A DNA stretch of 64,000 bases from Spisula solida (Eukaryota; Mollusca; Bivalvia; Venerida; Mactridae), in assembly GCA_947247005.1 (NCBI GenBank), contig OX365944.1, positions 3,670,501 through 3,734,500 of the forward strand, given 5' to 3'. The translations under genes were made by a program, and so were the position numbers. Below the pieces are notes generated by a model. It saw nothing but the letters and a program-made list of their open reading frames with translations. It was not told where the DNA came from and ran no database searches. This document shows, one piece after another, positions 37,122 through 49,684 of the stretch. Every line of letters starts with the position of its first letter. Within the stretch, counting starts at the first letter, position 1.

Positions 37122-37339
37122 ACACTGTATAACTCTAGCGCGATAAATTGCAATACAATAACAAACGCAAAATCAGCTACATTTATCATTTCTGAATGCA
37201 AACTTAATAAGTTCTGCCAAATGTTTGAATGCTTTCATATGCAAATGTTATGGTCCTTGAGTTTAATCCAAAACTAAAATATAGGCAATACTGTGTTTGT
37301 TTTTGTACAGCAATTTATCTTGCTAGAGTTATACAGTGT
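37122..37339. mobile_element. TA-flanked MITE with 35-45 bp terminal inverted repeats
   Basis: ACACTGTATAACTCTAGC at the left and GCTAGAGTTATACAGTGT at the right, continued by GATAAATTGC/GCAATTTATC and CAAAC/GTTTG, with TA on both sides (37120-37121 and 37340-37341). The length of 218 bp, absence of coding capacity and TA flanks fit a Tc1/mariner-type MITE. Confidence 0.85.
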
Positions 37340-39076
37340 TATAGTGCTATAGTCCAGTCAGGATAAAAATCCAGTGACGCAGCGGTCAAGTCCACTATAA
37401 CGATGTAAAACCAATTATAATGGCTTATACTGTACAAACAACTATAATTTCAATGCTAAACTAATATACTAAACTTCGCTCTACCTGTTTAGACAATGGT
37501 TGTGCTTTTTTGCGTACACATAAACTGCAACGTCACTGTCACAATATCCTAACTGAACTATACCACTATAATAAGAAAGTCGGGACAATTTGGTATAATC
37601 CACAAAGGTGGATTAATCATATGTGCACGATTATCAATGTATCAATGATGTTTTGAGTATAATACTGACCTTATCTGTTTACTTTAGTGATTTGAAAAAC
37701 CAATTTGGCAACAGTTGACCAAACCGATTCATGTTTGTAAATATCACATTATCCTGGGCGCAATATACCGGATGTTCACATACCTATATAGAAGGCGACA
37801 GTTGACGTGCCCACAACTACAACCATGCAATATGAGAGTAAGACTAGAGTCGTACTTCAAAATAACGCATCGTCCACTTAACGAACAAAATTCCGTTATA
37901 GATTGTACGCGCCTTTCGAATATACGAATGCGTTTGTATATTTTACGCTACGAGTGTTATTATGCCACGTTGGCTGTCAGTCAGTACATATAGATCTACA
38001 TTGTACCGTAGGCGTCTTTTAGATGAGGTAAATGTCGAGTCATGGAAATCATGACAGTAATAAATTGTCGCACATCTACATGTATAATTATTAATGTATA
38101 ATGCAGTTCATATTTAGGACTAGTGGAGATATGTGTTGCTATATCGTTTTTACCAGCCGGACCAGGTATTTTATCAACTCCGCTAACCGAGCGAGTTAAT
38201 AATGAGGAAACCATAACTTTTTAAAGTAAAACAAAAAAATGCAGTAGCAACTTCCCCCATGTCCTTTTACATGTTTATGTATACTGATTTCCTGGCATTC
38301 ACATTCACACTGTATAATCAAGTATCACTTTTGAATTCATGGTGTGGTCATACATGCTTCCACTGCCGGGCTATGTAGGGGAGCTAAAAATATGTGATAC
38401 AGTGGGTTGTGTTTCTACAGAAATAATTGAGTAATTTTAAAGTGATCACTTACCCATGCCAGCTTTGATGACTTATCCGATAAGAGATTGTCAAAGTGAG
38501 AATTTACTATAAATGTTTAAGATGCGACAATAAATTGTATGGGCTATCAGTAGAGTATACGTAAGTCGTCGCGGGAGGCTCGCGCACATTCTTTAGCCTA
38601 TACCATCTGTAAACAAAGCCAAGATTGGTATTTTAATGACATAATCCGCAGTGAACATGCTAACCCCCAATATATCTTCTAGTTATATCAATGTCTTGTA
38701 CTTTGTGACGATACGCTGTACGTAAATCTGTTTGTGTATCAATTTTGTGTCTTAAGTGTTTTACGACAATCCGTAATTTCGAGTAGTTGTGTTAGGGGTA
38801 TATATATAGCAAAGTGAAATCATTCGAGATGACTTGTTTGTTCAATACATAACATTGGATTGTTTTTATAGTTTTGAAATATGCGAGAAATGTTTTATAT
38901 ATAGTAAACGATACATCACAGTTCAAGAGTCGCCGACATTACCGCGATATTTTGAAGTGTTATCATGTTATATTTAGCATACATTCGACAGACGGTCTTC
39001 CTCATGATATGTTTTATGTACAAACAGTCTGTCACGAGGTACAGTTAAAGCCATGGTGGATTTGTGTAAGTGTAGG
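37340..39076. other. Spacer, nothing recognised
   Basis: Open frames at 37715-37993, 37996-38214 (minus) and 38874-39116 were read; none has a recognisable domain, signal peptide or splice context that I can defend. Confidence 0.5.
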
Positions 39077-39789
39077 CCGATGTACAGCTCTGACAGTACC
39101 CGACGTACAGCTCTGACAGTACCCTATGTACAGCTCTGACAGTACCCTATGTACAGCTCTGACGGTACCCGATGTACAGCCCTGACAGTACCCGATGTAC
39201 AGCTCTGACAGTACCCGATGTACAGCTCTGACAGTACCCGATGTACAGCTCAGACAGTTCCCCATGTTCAGCTCTGACAGTACCCCATGTTCAGCTCTGA
39301 CAGTACCCCATGTTCAGCTCTGACAGTACCCTATGTACAGCTCTGACAGTACCCCATGTACAGCTCTGACAGTACCCCATGTACAGCTCTGACAGTACCC
39401 CATGTACAGCTCTGACAGTACCCCATGTACAGCTCTGACAGTACCCCATGTACAGCTATGACAGTACCCCATGTACAGCTCTGACAGTACCCTATGTACA
39501 GCTCTGACAGTACCCCATGTACAGCTCTGATAGTACCCCATGTACAGCTCTGACAGTACCCCATGTACAGCTCTGACAGTACCCCATGTACAGCTCTGAC
39601 AGTACCCCATGTACAGCTCTGACAGTACCCCATGTACAGCTCTGACAGTACCCTATGTACAGCTCTGACAGTACTCCATGTACAGCTCTGACAGTACCCT
39701 ATGTACAGCTCTGACAGTACCCGATGTACAGCTCTGACAGTACTCGATGTACAGCTCTGACAGTACCCGATGTACAGCTCTGACAGTAC
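39077..39789. repeat. 23-bp tandem array, about 31 units
   Basis: The unit is CATGTACAGCTCTGACAGTA plus CCC (23 bp), with GATG, TATG and CATG variants; three units near 39256-39317 have TGTTCAGC instead of TGTACAGC. Minus-strand open frames of 71-153 codons (LSELYMGYCQSCTWGT repeats) are due to the stop-free unit: three units make 69 bp, so one frame is kept. Confidence 0.97.
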
Positions 39790-39942
39790 CATAGAACTGC
39801 GATATTACTCCACCATAATTGATTACATTGATGTGGAAAATAAACCAGTATATCTTCAGCATTTCCATTGAGCAAAAGTACTGACACGCCCCCAATGTGA
39901 CAAATTGATCTCAAATAATTTCAAGCTTTTCTACTATCCAAC

Positions 39943-41693
39943 TCAGGACCCCACTCACTACTCCACTTACGGAACCACTAACGACGTTACTCACGATTCC
40001 ATTCGCGGACCCGCTTACAACTCCACTCACGACTCCACTTACGGGACCGCTTACGACTTTACTCTCGACTCCACTCACGGACCCATTCACGACTCCACTT
40101 ACGGACACACTCACAACTTTACTCACGACTTCACTAACGGACCCACTCACTACTTTACTCACGACTTAACTCACGAACCCACTCACTACTTTACTCACGA
40201 CTTCACTCACGGACCCGTTCACGACTATACTCATGACTCCACTCACATCTCAATTCACGGACCCACTCACGGACCCACTCACAACTTTACTTACGACTCC
40301 ACTCACGGACCCACTCTCGACTTTACTCACGACTTAACTCACGGACCCACTCACAACTTTACTCACGACTCCACCAAAGGACCCACTCACTACTTTACTC
40401 ACGACTTCACAAACGGACCTACTCACGACTTTACTCACGGACCCGTTCACGACTTTACTCATGACTCCACTAACGACTCCACTCACATATCAACTCATGG
40501 ACCCACTCACGGACCCACTCATAACTTAACTCACGACTCCACTCACCAACCCACTCACGACTTTGCTCACGATTCCACTCACGACTCCACTCACGACTAC
40601 ACTAACGATTCCAGTCACGACTCCACTCACGACTCCACTCACGACTCCACTCACCAACCCACTCATGACTTTGCTCACGACTCCACTCACCAACCCACTC
40701 ATGACTTTGCTCACGACTCCACTCACGACTCCACTCACGTTTCCATTTACGACTCCACTTACGACTCCACTCACGACTCCACTCACGTTTCCACTCACGA
40801 CTCCACTCACGACTCCACTCACCAACCCACTCATGACTTTGCTCACGACTCCACTCACCAACCCACTCATGACTTTGCTCACGACTCCACTCACGACTCC
40901 ACTCACGTTTCCATTTACGACTCCACTTACGACTCCACTCACGACTCCACTCACGTTTCCACTCACGACTCCACTCACGACTCCACTCACGACTCAACTC
41001 ACGTTTCCATTCACGACTCCACTCACGACTCCACTCACGACTCAACTCACGACTCCACTCACGACTCCACTCACGACTCCACTCACGACTCCACTCACGA
41101 CTCCACTCACGTTTCCACTCACGACTCCACACACGACTCCACTCACGTTTCCATTCACGACTCCACTCACGACTCCACTCACGATTCCATTCACGACTTC
41201 ACTCACGTTTCCACTCACGTTTCCATTCACGACTCCACTCACGTTTCCACCCACGACTCCACTCACGACTCCACTCACGATTCCATTCACGACTCCACTC
41301 ACGACTCAACTCACGATTCCATTCACGACTCCACTACGATTCCATTCACGATTCCACTCACGACTCAACTTACGACTCCACTCACGACTCCACTCACGTT
41401 TCCACTCACGACTCTACTCACGACTCCACTCACGACTCCACTCACGACTCCACTCACGACTCCACTCACGATTCCTCTCTCGACTCCACTCACGTTTCCA
41501 TTCACGACTCAACTCACGATTCCATTCACGATTCCACTCACGATTCCATTCACGACTCCACTCACGACTCCGCTAACGATTCCATTCACGATTCCATTCA
41601 CGATTCCACTCACGACTCCACTCACGACTCCATTCACGACTCCATTCACGACTCCATTCACGACTCCACTCACGACTCCACTACGACTCCACC
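39943..41693. repeat. 12-bp tandem array (CACTCACGACTC), about 145 units
   Basis: The unit ACTCACGACTCC is 12 bp, so every frame stays open on both strands. The longest reading (605 codons, 39905-41722 plus) gives STHD repeats and then, after a 1-nt deletion near 41333, shifts to TTPL repeats without meeting a stop. That, the lack of a signal peptide or other domain, and equal openness of the other frames argue against a protein. The left half is richer in GGACCC and CTTTACTCACGA variants; a 168-bp block (14 units) is duplicated at 40655 and 40823. Confidence 0.95.
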
Positions 41694-44600
41694 CTGGGCC
41701 ATGTTCAATGTCCTATTTATAGATTGTGTTCATATAGTTAATTTTTGAGGATCATATTGAAGATTGATATATATATTGTCAAATGACTTTCCTCGTAAAA
41801 TAAAGTATCTATTATACCTACGTAAAATGAGTGATTTGAGCGGTAAAAGAACGCAGTACATGACAATTTATTAAACAATACAGTTTATAAATCCACGTCG
41901 CTCCTTTTCATATTTCAGAGTGTTTTCAGTACCGTATGACTGTGTTTACATAATATCACATGTATATTTATGACGAGCAATAACTGAGTGGAGCTTTAGT
42001 CACAGTGCCTAAAAAACCTATCTCCCCTTGTAAAGGGTATATGAGGAGAGAAATGTAAGTCAAAACATATCTACGTTTAGTCAGTAAAATGTATACATTT
42101 TTGTACTATTTCAAACTACAGTTCGAGGGATGTTAAACAAATACCGGTAATGTATTGATTTATATGCTTTTATTTATCCCAGCCATCGGAAATCCATATG
42201 GGCGAGGCCCCCAGAAGAGGGACGTCACTAAAGGCTACAAAACAAGACATTTACGTGTATACATTTGAACACTATACATAATTTATCTCATCGGCCCGTC
42301 AAATGAGGTTGTACAGGTTGTAATAATCGACTTATACCTCTGTCTCACATTTTGATTTCTTCTCCTGAAATCCGTGCTGATTTAATTAAGCTCAAATATA
42401 ACATATGCGCTACAGTGTTTTTTTTAGTTTTTAAATTACCCAAAGTAATCATCACACAAACAGTATGTAATCATTTGAAGCAATCACTTTAGACGACTCA
42501 TCATAGTCGTCGGTACAATAGTGAGAGTAATTATTCCAAGTGGTATTCTTCAACTGCTGGTAATTCTTTCATATTAATTTCATTACGCATTTCAGTTATC
42601 CGCACTGTATATTAATCCCAAACGGAAAACACTTTTTGAAAGTACTACACAAGTTTTTACGGAGGCGCGGATGGTTACCAATCAACATGATTATGGGGGG
42701 GGGGGAGGCATCGACTTAGACACAAAAAAGCTATGTACTTTCATAAGCATTCAGTGATTTTTATATATAGTTAAGTTAATTTTTTTCTTCCGAACATCTT
42801 GTTGACAATTTTTGAACTTGGATATATTCACGAAACTGTTATGAAGCTGTGTTCAAGACAACATGATATGATTCACTCCTATCTATAACTTGTCTAGGTC
42901 ATTTATCATTATATCAATGAATTAAACGAGTTTGCTTTCCAGCTATAAATCGATATGATATTTATTTAATATTTGTATCAGTGTAATAATGTTCCTGGTT
43001 GCTTCAGTTTCTACAAATCATACTGATAACATAACAAAGGCAAATAGGGAGGTGAAATATCAGGGAGTAAGGGGAAGCAACCGCTGCAAGCTTGAAGTAA
43101 TTCACACGATGTTGTCGTATTAACGGGAAATCCCCAAAAGTCTGATAATAGCCAACGGACTTCCCTCGAATCTGAGACGCGACTTATTTCCATGCGACGC
43201 ATAGCTTTCTGTGGCCATGCGACGGTGACACACTACTAAATTTACAATAATGTATAAGTGTATGGGAGAATACTCTGGGTAGATTGTCTGTTGTTCAGCT
43301 TAGGTTTTCTCCCTTGATCATAAACATGATTTTAATAGTAACATAAGTATTTACTTTATGAAGCCTCTACGTAGAGAAATTCAATTATCACATGCTTGAA
43401 TAAACATTATTAGCGACCAAGAATCGCTTGATATAAAAGGCTTGTATTAGGTAAATACCATAAGCAAGATTATTAATTCTTTACAAAGATTATACACTAA
43501 GAAAGTATTGACTATTCTTCAATTTGCAGGAAATATGTACATCGCAAATTTTGGACTTATTTAAGTTTTCCACTAAGATGCTTTATAAATACGGGCGGCG
43601 GACACTTTTGAAACTGTGTACAGTATAGGGGAAGCAACGTGATATGACTGATAATTTTAGTGGTGTATCACCGTCACATGGACTCGGGGAATATGGAAAT
43701 AAGTTTTCCCCAAGTTTTGCAACCCCAAGAGTTTACCGGTTTAAGTACTTGAGGCATATGGATCATTCCGATGCGGCGTTATAACAAAGACGTAGTAGAA
43801 ATGTTATCAGCGTTTACCCTGTTTGACGTCCAACCTTTAAAATGAGAAACTAGCTTCTTGAGAGTAGGTACATCTTATCAGTACATACACCACGCGATGT
43901 CTGTTATATTGACAATTTGACAGTAATTGGTTGTACTTAACGGTTAAATATGAAGATCAAAAATGGTATATAAAGACTATTTTTCTGTGATGGATATAAT
44001 TTCTACGATATTCTCAATGTTAATGTATTGACTCCAGACTCTCATTCAAACCCTGTTATTTCAAAAGCCATCAACCTTTGAATTTTAGGCATTTGGTGCA
44101 TTATAAAATTACAAATCGCATGCCCTTAAGATTTGGCGTTATGGAGACTTATGACACAATAGTGAATACTTCCGACATGTAGGTATGTGAAGGAGTACCT
44201 GAACCTTTTCTGAAAATCCAATAGGGTGTTGTTTAAATATGTAAATATCTCAATCTGCCCTTTCTTACATTTTATCTTACGTCTCTGTGTGTTTGGGTGT
44301 AAGATTATTGAGCATTTACTTTTTCCCTTTACCGACTTTTTCGTATTTTCTCCCTCTTGGATTTTCATAACGGGTCTGGTGATATACATTCTTTGTGTTT
44401 GTCTTTTCTTTTTCCTAAAGATTCCTCACAGGTAGCGTTGACGTTTACTTTCAACTTCTCCTAATGTTATTCTATATCGCCTTATTGTAATATAATTTGG
44501 AATGTGTTTGAAAGTTGAACTGATTCAGAATAGGTTAAGGTACTCAATGTGGTATTTAAGGAGTAGTCTTTAAGGTTTTCAACGTATTTTGTTCAAGGAT

Positions 44601-46355
44601 TTTTCTTTCTTTTAGTTTGACCTTGGCTATTACTAGATGTTTTTCTCGTGCAGCACTAGCTCCTCTTTTTACAAATAACATCATGGATAGATTTATCATG
44701 GAACTCCTGATTTATACAGATATTGACACACGGCAGCCATTGACTGTCCGGGATAGTCACAATAGAGCGACCAATAAACACCACCCAACACGACAGAAAC
44801 TTTGATAAACGCGGATCAACCAACTTGGACCTTAACAGCGGGTTGTTTGTAGCCTCTGTGAAGGGTCTTGGGACTAAGGGACAACTGAAACCTATTGAAT
44901 AACCAAGGCATTACGGGGTATTTTTGGTAGCGTTTTACTACGTGTATGCAACCACATGCTTTCAGCGAGCAGTGCTTACCTTTAGTATATCGTTTCTTAG
45001 CACTTTGGTACGCCAGCCCTACCAAGCGCTTTTTGCGCATCGGACCACTTTGGCTTTGCTGTGCAACGGTCTGCTTTCCGCTTTGTCCGCTACGCAGCGC
45101 TTTGTCTCAAGCAAACCGTTTCCTAGCATAGCGCTATCGAGCGCGCAGTAGCGGTTTGGTTAGACAACGGGTTCCTGTACTTCTGCGGCTTCCAGAAAAC
45201 GTGCTTATTTTGGTCAACTCTCATATCATCTGCGTAGCTACGGGTCTGTATTGAAAAACAGCAGTATACAGGTATAAGTATCAGGATCATCCAGTACAGG
45301 ATGATCGTTGATGACGTCGCGAACGAGCTCGATTTCGTCGCGTACAAGCCTGATGTAGCCAAGGACGTGCCCGCAATCGGGTCACCTCGGACAATGTCTT
45401 AGGAATCCTCTCTTGGGTGTAAATAGAACGTCGCCATTTTGGAACTAATTTCGCTATGACGTCATCATGACATCAGATGTAAACAAAACACGTGATTCAA
45501 TAGAAGAGTACATGCCTACCAAGTAAGCTTTAATATGTTGCGTGTTGTGCTCAATGAGTGTATATAGAAAGTGTTCTGAAATTCCAAACTGTGACAAAGG
45601 ACGCCATATTGGTATAGCTACGATCTATTTTCTTAGACTTATCACACAATCTCTGGGAAAGGATGCTTCTTCTACATCCGCTTGATACATCCGCTTGATA
45701 CATCCGATGGTATTTTATCACGTATAGAAGAGAACAGAACACATACGTATAAATGCTGTACGGACCGATCCGATTTGAGGGGTCGCGGACAAGCCCGATG
45801 TGGTTGTGGCGAACAAGCTAGGTGTTTTCGCGAACATGTTTTGTCCGATGTCTTCATGGACAAGCCCGATGTAGTTACGGGGACAAGCGTGATGTTCTCA
45901 TGAAACTCCACTTCGTTGTCGAAAATAATCACTAATATCGCAGCAATTTACGATAGTCATCTGAAAGTAAAGAAATGTCGTACATTGGGTTATACAGAAA
46001 CCAATTACAAAGCCAAAAGAGAGACCAAGGCAAAGTGTAGTGGGCCACTTGAAGGAGTGTCGCTATTTTCAGAACATAGGCAGACAACCCTATATTTACC
46101 CTATATACTGTCATTACATGTTCCCGGGAATATACGGCTGGTGATTGTATGGGTAAATATAGACTAAGTTTATAAAGATGCAAACATGCGTGTTTCTATA
46201 TAATAGTAAATAACAATAGAGCTTAACAATAGTCGATCCTATCCTCCTAGATCTAATTTAAAGTTTTATTCGCACAAAGTAATTAGACATTATTGAAACA
46301 AGGTTTGTAACACACCCAGAGAGATGACAGAAAAAGTACGCACTAGATCTACGTA
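41694..46355. other. Long AT-rich spacer, no gene supported
   Basis: I read all longer frames here (including 43011-43202 minus, 44126-44389 minus, 44226-44435, 44924-45151, 45123-45362 minus, 45672-45932 minus and 45682-45903) and recognise none. A G-run lies at about 42696-42706. Around 45682-45900 the words GACAAGCCCGATGT and ACATCCGCTTGAT recur loosely, a decayed repeat of about 30-bp period; a similar ACAAGCCTGATGTAG occurs near 45340. Confidence 0.5.
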
Positions 46356-46515
46356 AAGCCTAGGTCCCATTGAGCATTTTGTGCCTCAGCAATGTACTCC
46401 CGATAGAAATTAATGAGCTTTCAGGACATCGGAAGGAATTGTGATGAATCGGGTGGTATCGGAAACATCTGAAGAACGTCGCCGATGTGGAATTCCTGAG
46501 TGGGACCTAGGCTTA
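46356..46515. mobile_element. MITE family A, copy 3 (short form)
   Basis: 160 bp with clean opposing ends, AAGCCTAGGTCCCATTGAGC and TGAGTGGGACCTAGGCTT, plus inner CAGCAATGTACTCCCGAT and ATCGGGTGGTATCGG/GTCGCCGATGTGGAATTCC. It lacks the AAGCTTCCCCTAGACC centre of the longer copies, so it is an internally deleted version. Confidence 0.87.
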
Positions 46516-47261
46516 AAAGACGTGAAATCCTTAATTGTGCGAGTGTGATTGTGTCTGCATAGAGCTAAAAATATAACGTTTTCAACGTCATAATTAAATC
46601 AAATATTGAACACCAGACATAGGAACATTTTATTGATCAAATGTAGTACATATACATTGACCATTTTGTACGCGAAAGTATGAAATCTAGTTCTGAGGTT
46701 CCACCTAAATAAAATTAGTAGGTTTTGTAAGCGTTTGTCTCAGTACTTTAAATATCACTCCATATATATCACAAACATACCAGGAAAGTATTATATTGAA
46801 CAAAACGAACTTGCCCACATATCAGATGCTATATATAACTTTAGATACGGTAAAATTCAATTAGAGTTGAAGGAATCTAGCTATACGAGTCATGACAATA
46901 AAGTCCTGGCGAATAAAATATGCACCGGAAATTGTGTTCACATTTAGTAACACCGGGAGGATGCGATAAAAGCATATCCAATATCCAGAGAACTCTGAGT
47001 TACACAATCCTGTAGCATGACATAAATATGTTTGACCCTATTGTCAGTGCATTAACAGCTTAAGTGAAGCATTTGCATTAAAACACACAATTCCACATTA
47101 ATACAATTTATCAAATATTCAAAATTGTCAACCGATTAAAGAAGCCGCCGCCATATTTTTACAGCATGTTCAGTACCGACAAGAAGACAAATCTTCACAT
47201 TATATTAACAAATAAACTTCAAAAATGGCGGGAAAAGTCCAAGGACAGAGATGACAATTTA
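46516..47261. other. Spacer, nothing recognised
   Basis: Open frames at 46735-46947 and 47166-47348 carry no recognisable domain; the latter runs into a hairpin repeat. Confidence 0.5.
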
Positions 47262-47404
47262 CCTTTTCGACTAGGCTGTTTCGTGGTGCTGGTTATAGTC
47301 TGGTTCCCGTTCCAAGCTTACAACACTACTACAGTACTACCACTGTAATATTGGGGACCAGAACCAGACCATATACTTCTCCACCAAACAGCCCGTTCGA
47401 AAGG
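47262..47404. repeat. 143-bp imperfect inverted repeat
   Basis: CCTTTTCGACTAGGCTGTTT at the left faces AAACAGCCCGTTCGAAAGG at the right; inner GTCTGGTTCCCGTTCC faces GGGGACCAGAACCAGAC. Arms of about 50 bases around a loop with ACTACTACAGTACTACC. Probably a small fold-back MITE. Confidence 0.75.
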
Positions 47405-48657
47405 CCTAATGTATCATATTTTGAGCGATGATGCTTGATACGTCATTTGATTACGCGTAATGTACGAGTAAAGGAATTTAATTTAACGTGTTAATAAATG
47501 AAGCGACAACAGCAATACTTCCTAATGAAGTACATGCTTGCGTTTGATGCATAAAACGATATGAAAAGAAACGAATGAACTAGAAACGACTAGGTTTACA
47601 TTTCCATTGCAGAAGAAGCTTATTTACTAGTAGTATATTACCTAATTTATAACGTTAGATGTCCATGTCCCGTGCTTGGCCTATCTCCTTCATCTTTACT
47701 TACAAAACCAAAGCGCTGCAAGCGCTGATGGCCTGGGGGTAAACTTGGTTTGCTTGGGAAGCAGTTTACTGACTAAACTGAAGTGAATGTAAACGGATAA
47801 ATTTTTTTAGAAAATACACGTTCTCTTTAACTGCCAGTTATGTTGACTTTAGAAAGTTGTACACTGTAAAATATACCGTATTTTTACGGGATGTGTCGTT
47901 AAATAAATACGGTATTATGCCCGTACGGCAATGACGGGATTTATACAGTATAATGTATTGTATTCTGGGAGCGTCAATGGCAGTCACCGTTTATTGTGCA
48001 CGTGAGAAACTTGAAATCTTGAAGGTAAAAACAATTTGATGCTTGCCTAGAAGCTTAAGTTAAACATTTTTATAAAATTTACCCAACATATTAGTTATTT
48101 CATTCAATAACTTTGCTAACTGTCTGAAAATAATAAAATCTCAAGAACAATGTACCCCACTCAGTCAGTTTCATTATAGCCCATAGACCACGCTTTTTCA
48201 GACTGATCGAGGCACGTTTGCTTCATGATTCGAAATAAATCGTAATCACGAGCGAGTTTTGGGGCTACAAAACAAATCATATCCGAGACGCAACTTACCA
48301 CACATACATCCTTATTAATACTAGATATATACAAGCTAAATAAATACTAATTTATTCTGAATAAGTAAACATTTCTAGATTATGATGTGTAATTTCATTC
48401 GTCGGACAATTTTAATTATTTAACCTCAATTTTATGTTCGACCCCAACTTTGAAAAAAGTGGGTGGGGTAATATTATACCCCCATCTATGACCAAACATA
48501 TTTTATTCAACCCTGTTGTCCATTTCATGTAATTTTTATATGAAATTACCAGCGCGCTTTTTTATTATTGTTTATTGTAATATTGTATCTAGAATATGAC
48601 GTCATTAATCCAAAATACGTAGTTTTTGGTCACGTGACCATGTTCTTTGAGCTGCTG
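47405..48657. other. Spacer with a short ACCGTATTTTTACGG-type repeat
   Basis: At about 47865-47955 the block TGTAAAATATACCGTATTTT ... ACGGGATTTATACAGTATA has inverted ends (TATACCGT/ACGGGAT..TATA), suggesting a short MITE. No gene is seen in the rest. Confidence 0.45.
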
Positions 48658-48659
48658 TA

Positions 48660-49682
48660 CAGGGTGTCCCAAAAAAACAGGGGACCTGCCTAAAACCCTT
48701 ATAACTTATTTAATTTATAATGAATTTGACTGATTTTTTTGTGAGAGTGTGTAAAAGTGATCTCTTCTTCTAAAATTGGTACTTGTTAATATGTTTTGCT
48801 TTAAAACAGGAAGTGACGTCATCATTTTACCTATGGTATTATTTCCTGTTTTTTTGCTGACTTACGTGGAAAATTTCATCATTTGATAAGACATTGTTGT
48901 CTGAGCATTCATTTTGAGAAAAACAAGGTTTTATAGTCACAGAGGTAATGAAAATTTTGTGAAAATCTAAGAACTTTGCAATGCAATAATGAAAGGGGGA
49001 GAAAATGGTGAGTTTATTTAAAAAAGAAAGCAGGCAACCTTCAAAATATTCATTAACATTCACCAAAGAAGCAAAATATCAATATTAAGTTATTATTATT
49101 GAGAACACTCAACAAGAGAGCTTAGATAGAAGCAAAATGTAATAAGGTGAACTTTTATCCAAATAAACAGTCCATATATATATATATCAGAGTCATTTAC
49201 TGTTTTAGCATTTATAAGAAAGCAGAAACCACTTATTACAACAAATTAGCAGCAAAAACATGATACTTCACAAAAAGTACTGACATTGGAACTCAAACCT
49301 AAGGGCACGAGGCCTAGATATAACTCGGATAAGAGCTTTATGGTTAATCTGTTTCCTATACATGATGAACATAAATGCATGCATATCCATTATCCTTGAA
49401 TATGGGACATCTGAGATGTCATTTGGGGTCGGTATGTTACTATATACAACAATGTCTTGTCAAATGATGAAATTTTCGACGCAAGTCCGCAAAAAAACAG
49501 GAAATAACACCATATGTAAAATGATGACGTCACTTCCTGTTTTAAAGCACAACATATTATTAAGTACCTATTTTAGAAGTAGAGATCACTTTTACACACT
49601 CTCACAAAAAATAGTCAAATGCATTAAAATTATATAAGTTATAAGCGTTTTAGGCAGGTCCACGTTTTTTTGGGACACCCTG
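48660..49682. mobile_element. mariner-type MITE with about 240-bp inverted repeats
   Basis: The ends CAGGGTGTCCCAAAAAAACA and its complement GTTTTTTTGGGACACCCTG are flanked by TA on both sides (48658-48659 and 49683-49684). The inverted similarity continues for about 240 bases: GACCTGCCTAAAAC, TGTGAGAGTGTGTAAAAGTG, CTTTAAAACAGGAAGTGACG, CCTGTTTTTTTGC. TACAGGGTGTCCCA ends with TA duplications are typical of Tc1/mariner-type elements. The interior has no transposase frame (75 and 91 codons, without domain), so it is non-autonomous. Both arms contain a TGACGTCA palindrome (48814 and 49525). Confidence 0.92.
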
Positions 49683-49684
49683 TA

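Noticed and set aside
39331..39792. Minus-strand 153-codon frame with LSELYMGYCQSCTWGT repeats
   Set aside because: It is a reading of the 23-bp array; neighbouring frames with the same motif overlap it, and the length depends only on absence of stops in the unit.
44924..45151. 75-codon frame in a GC-richer patch (GCGCTTT words)
   Set aside because: No domain recognised; overlapping frames are equally open, and the patch has short internal repetition that explains the openness.
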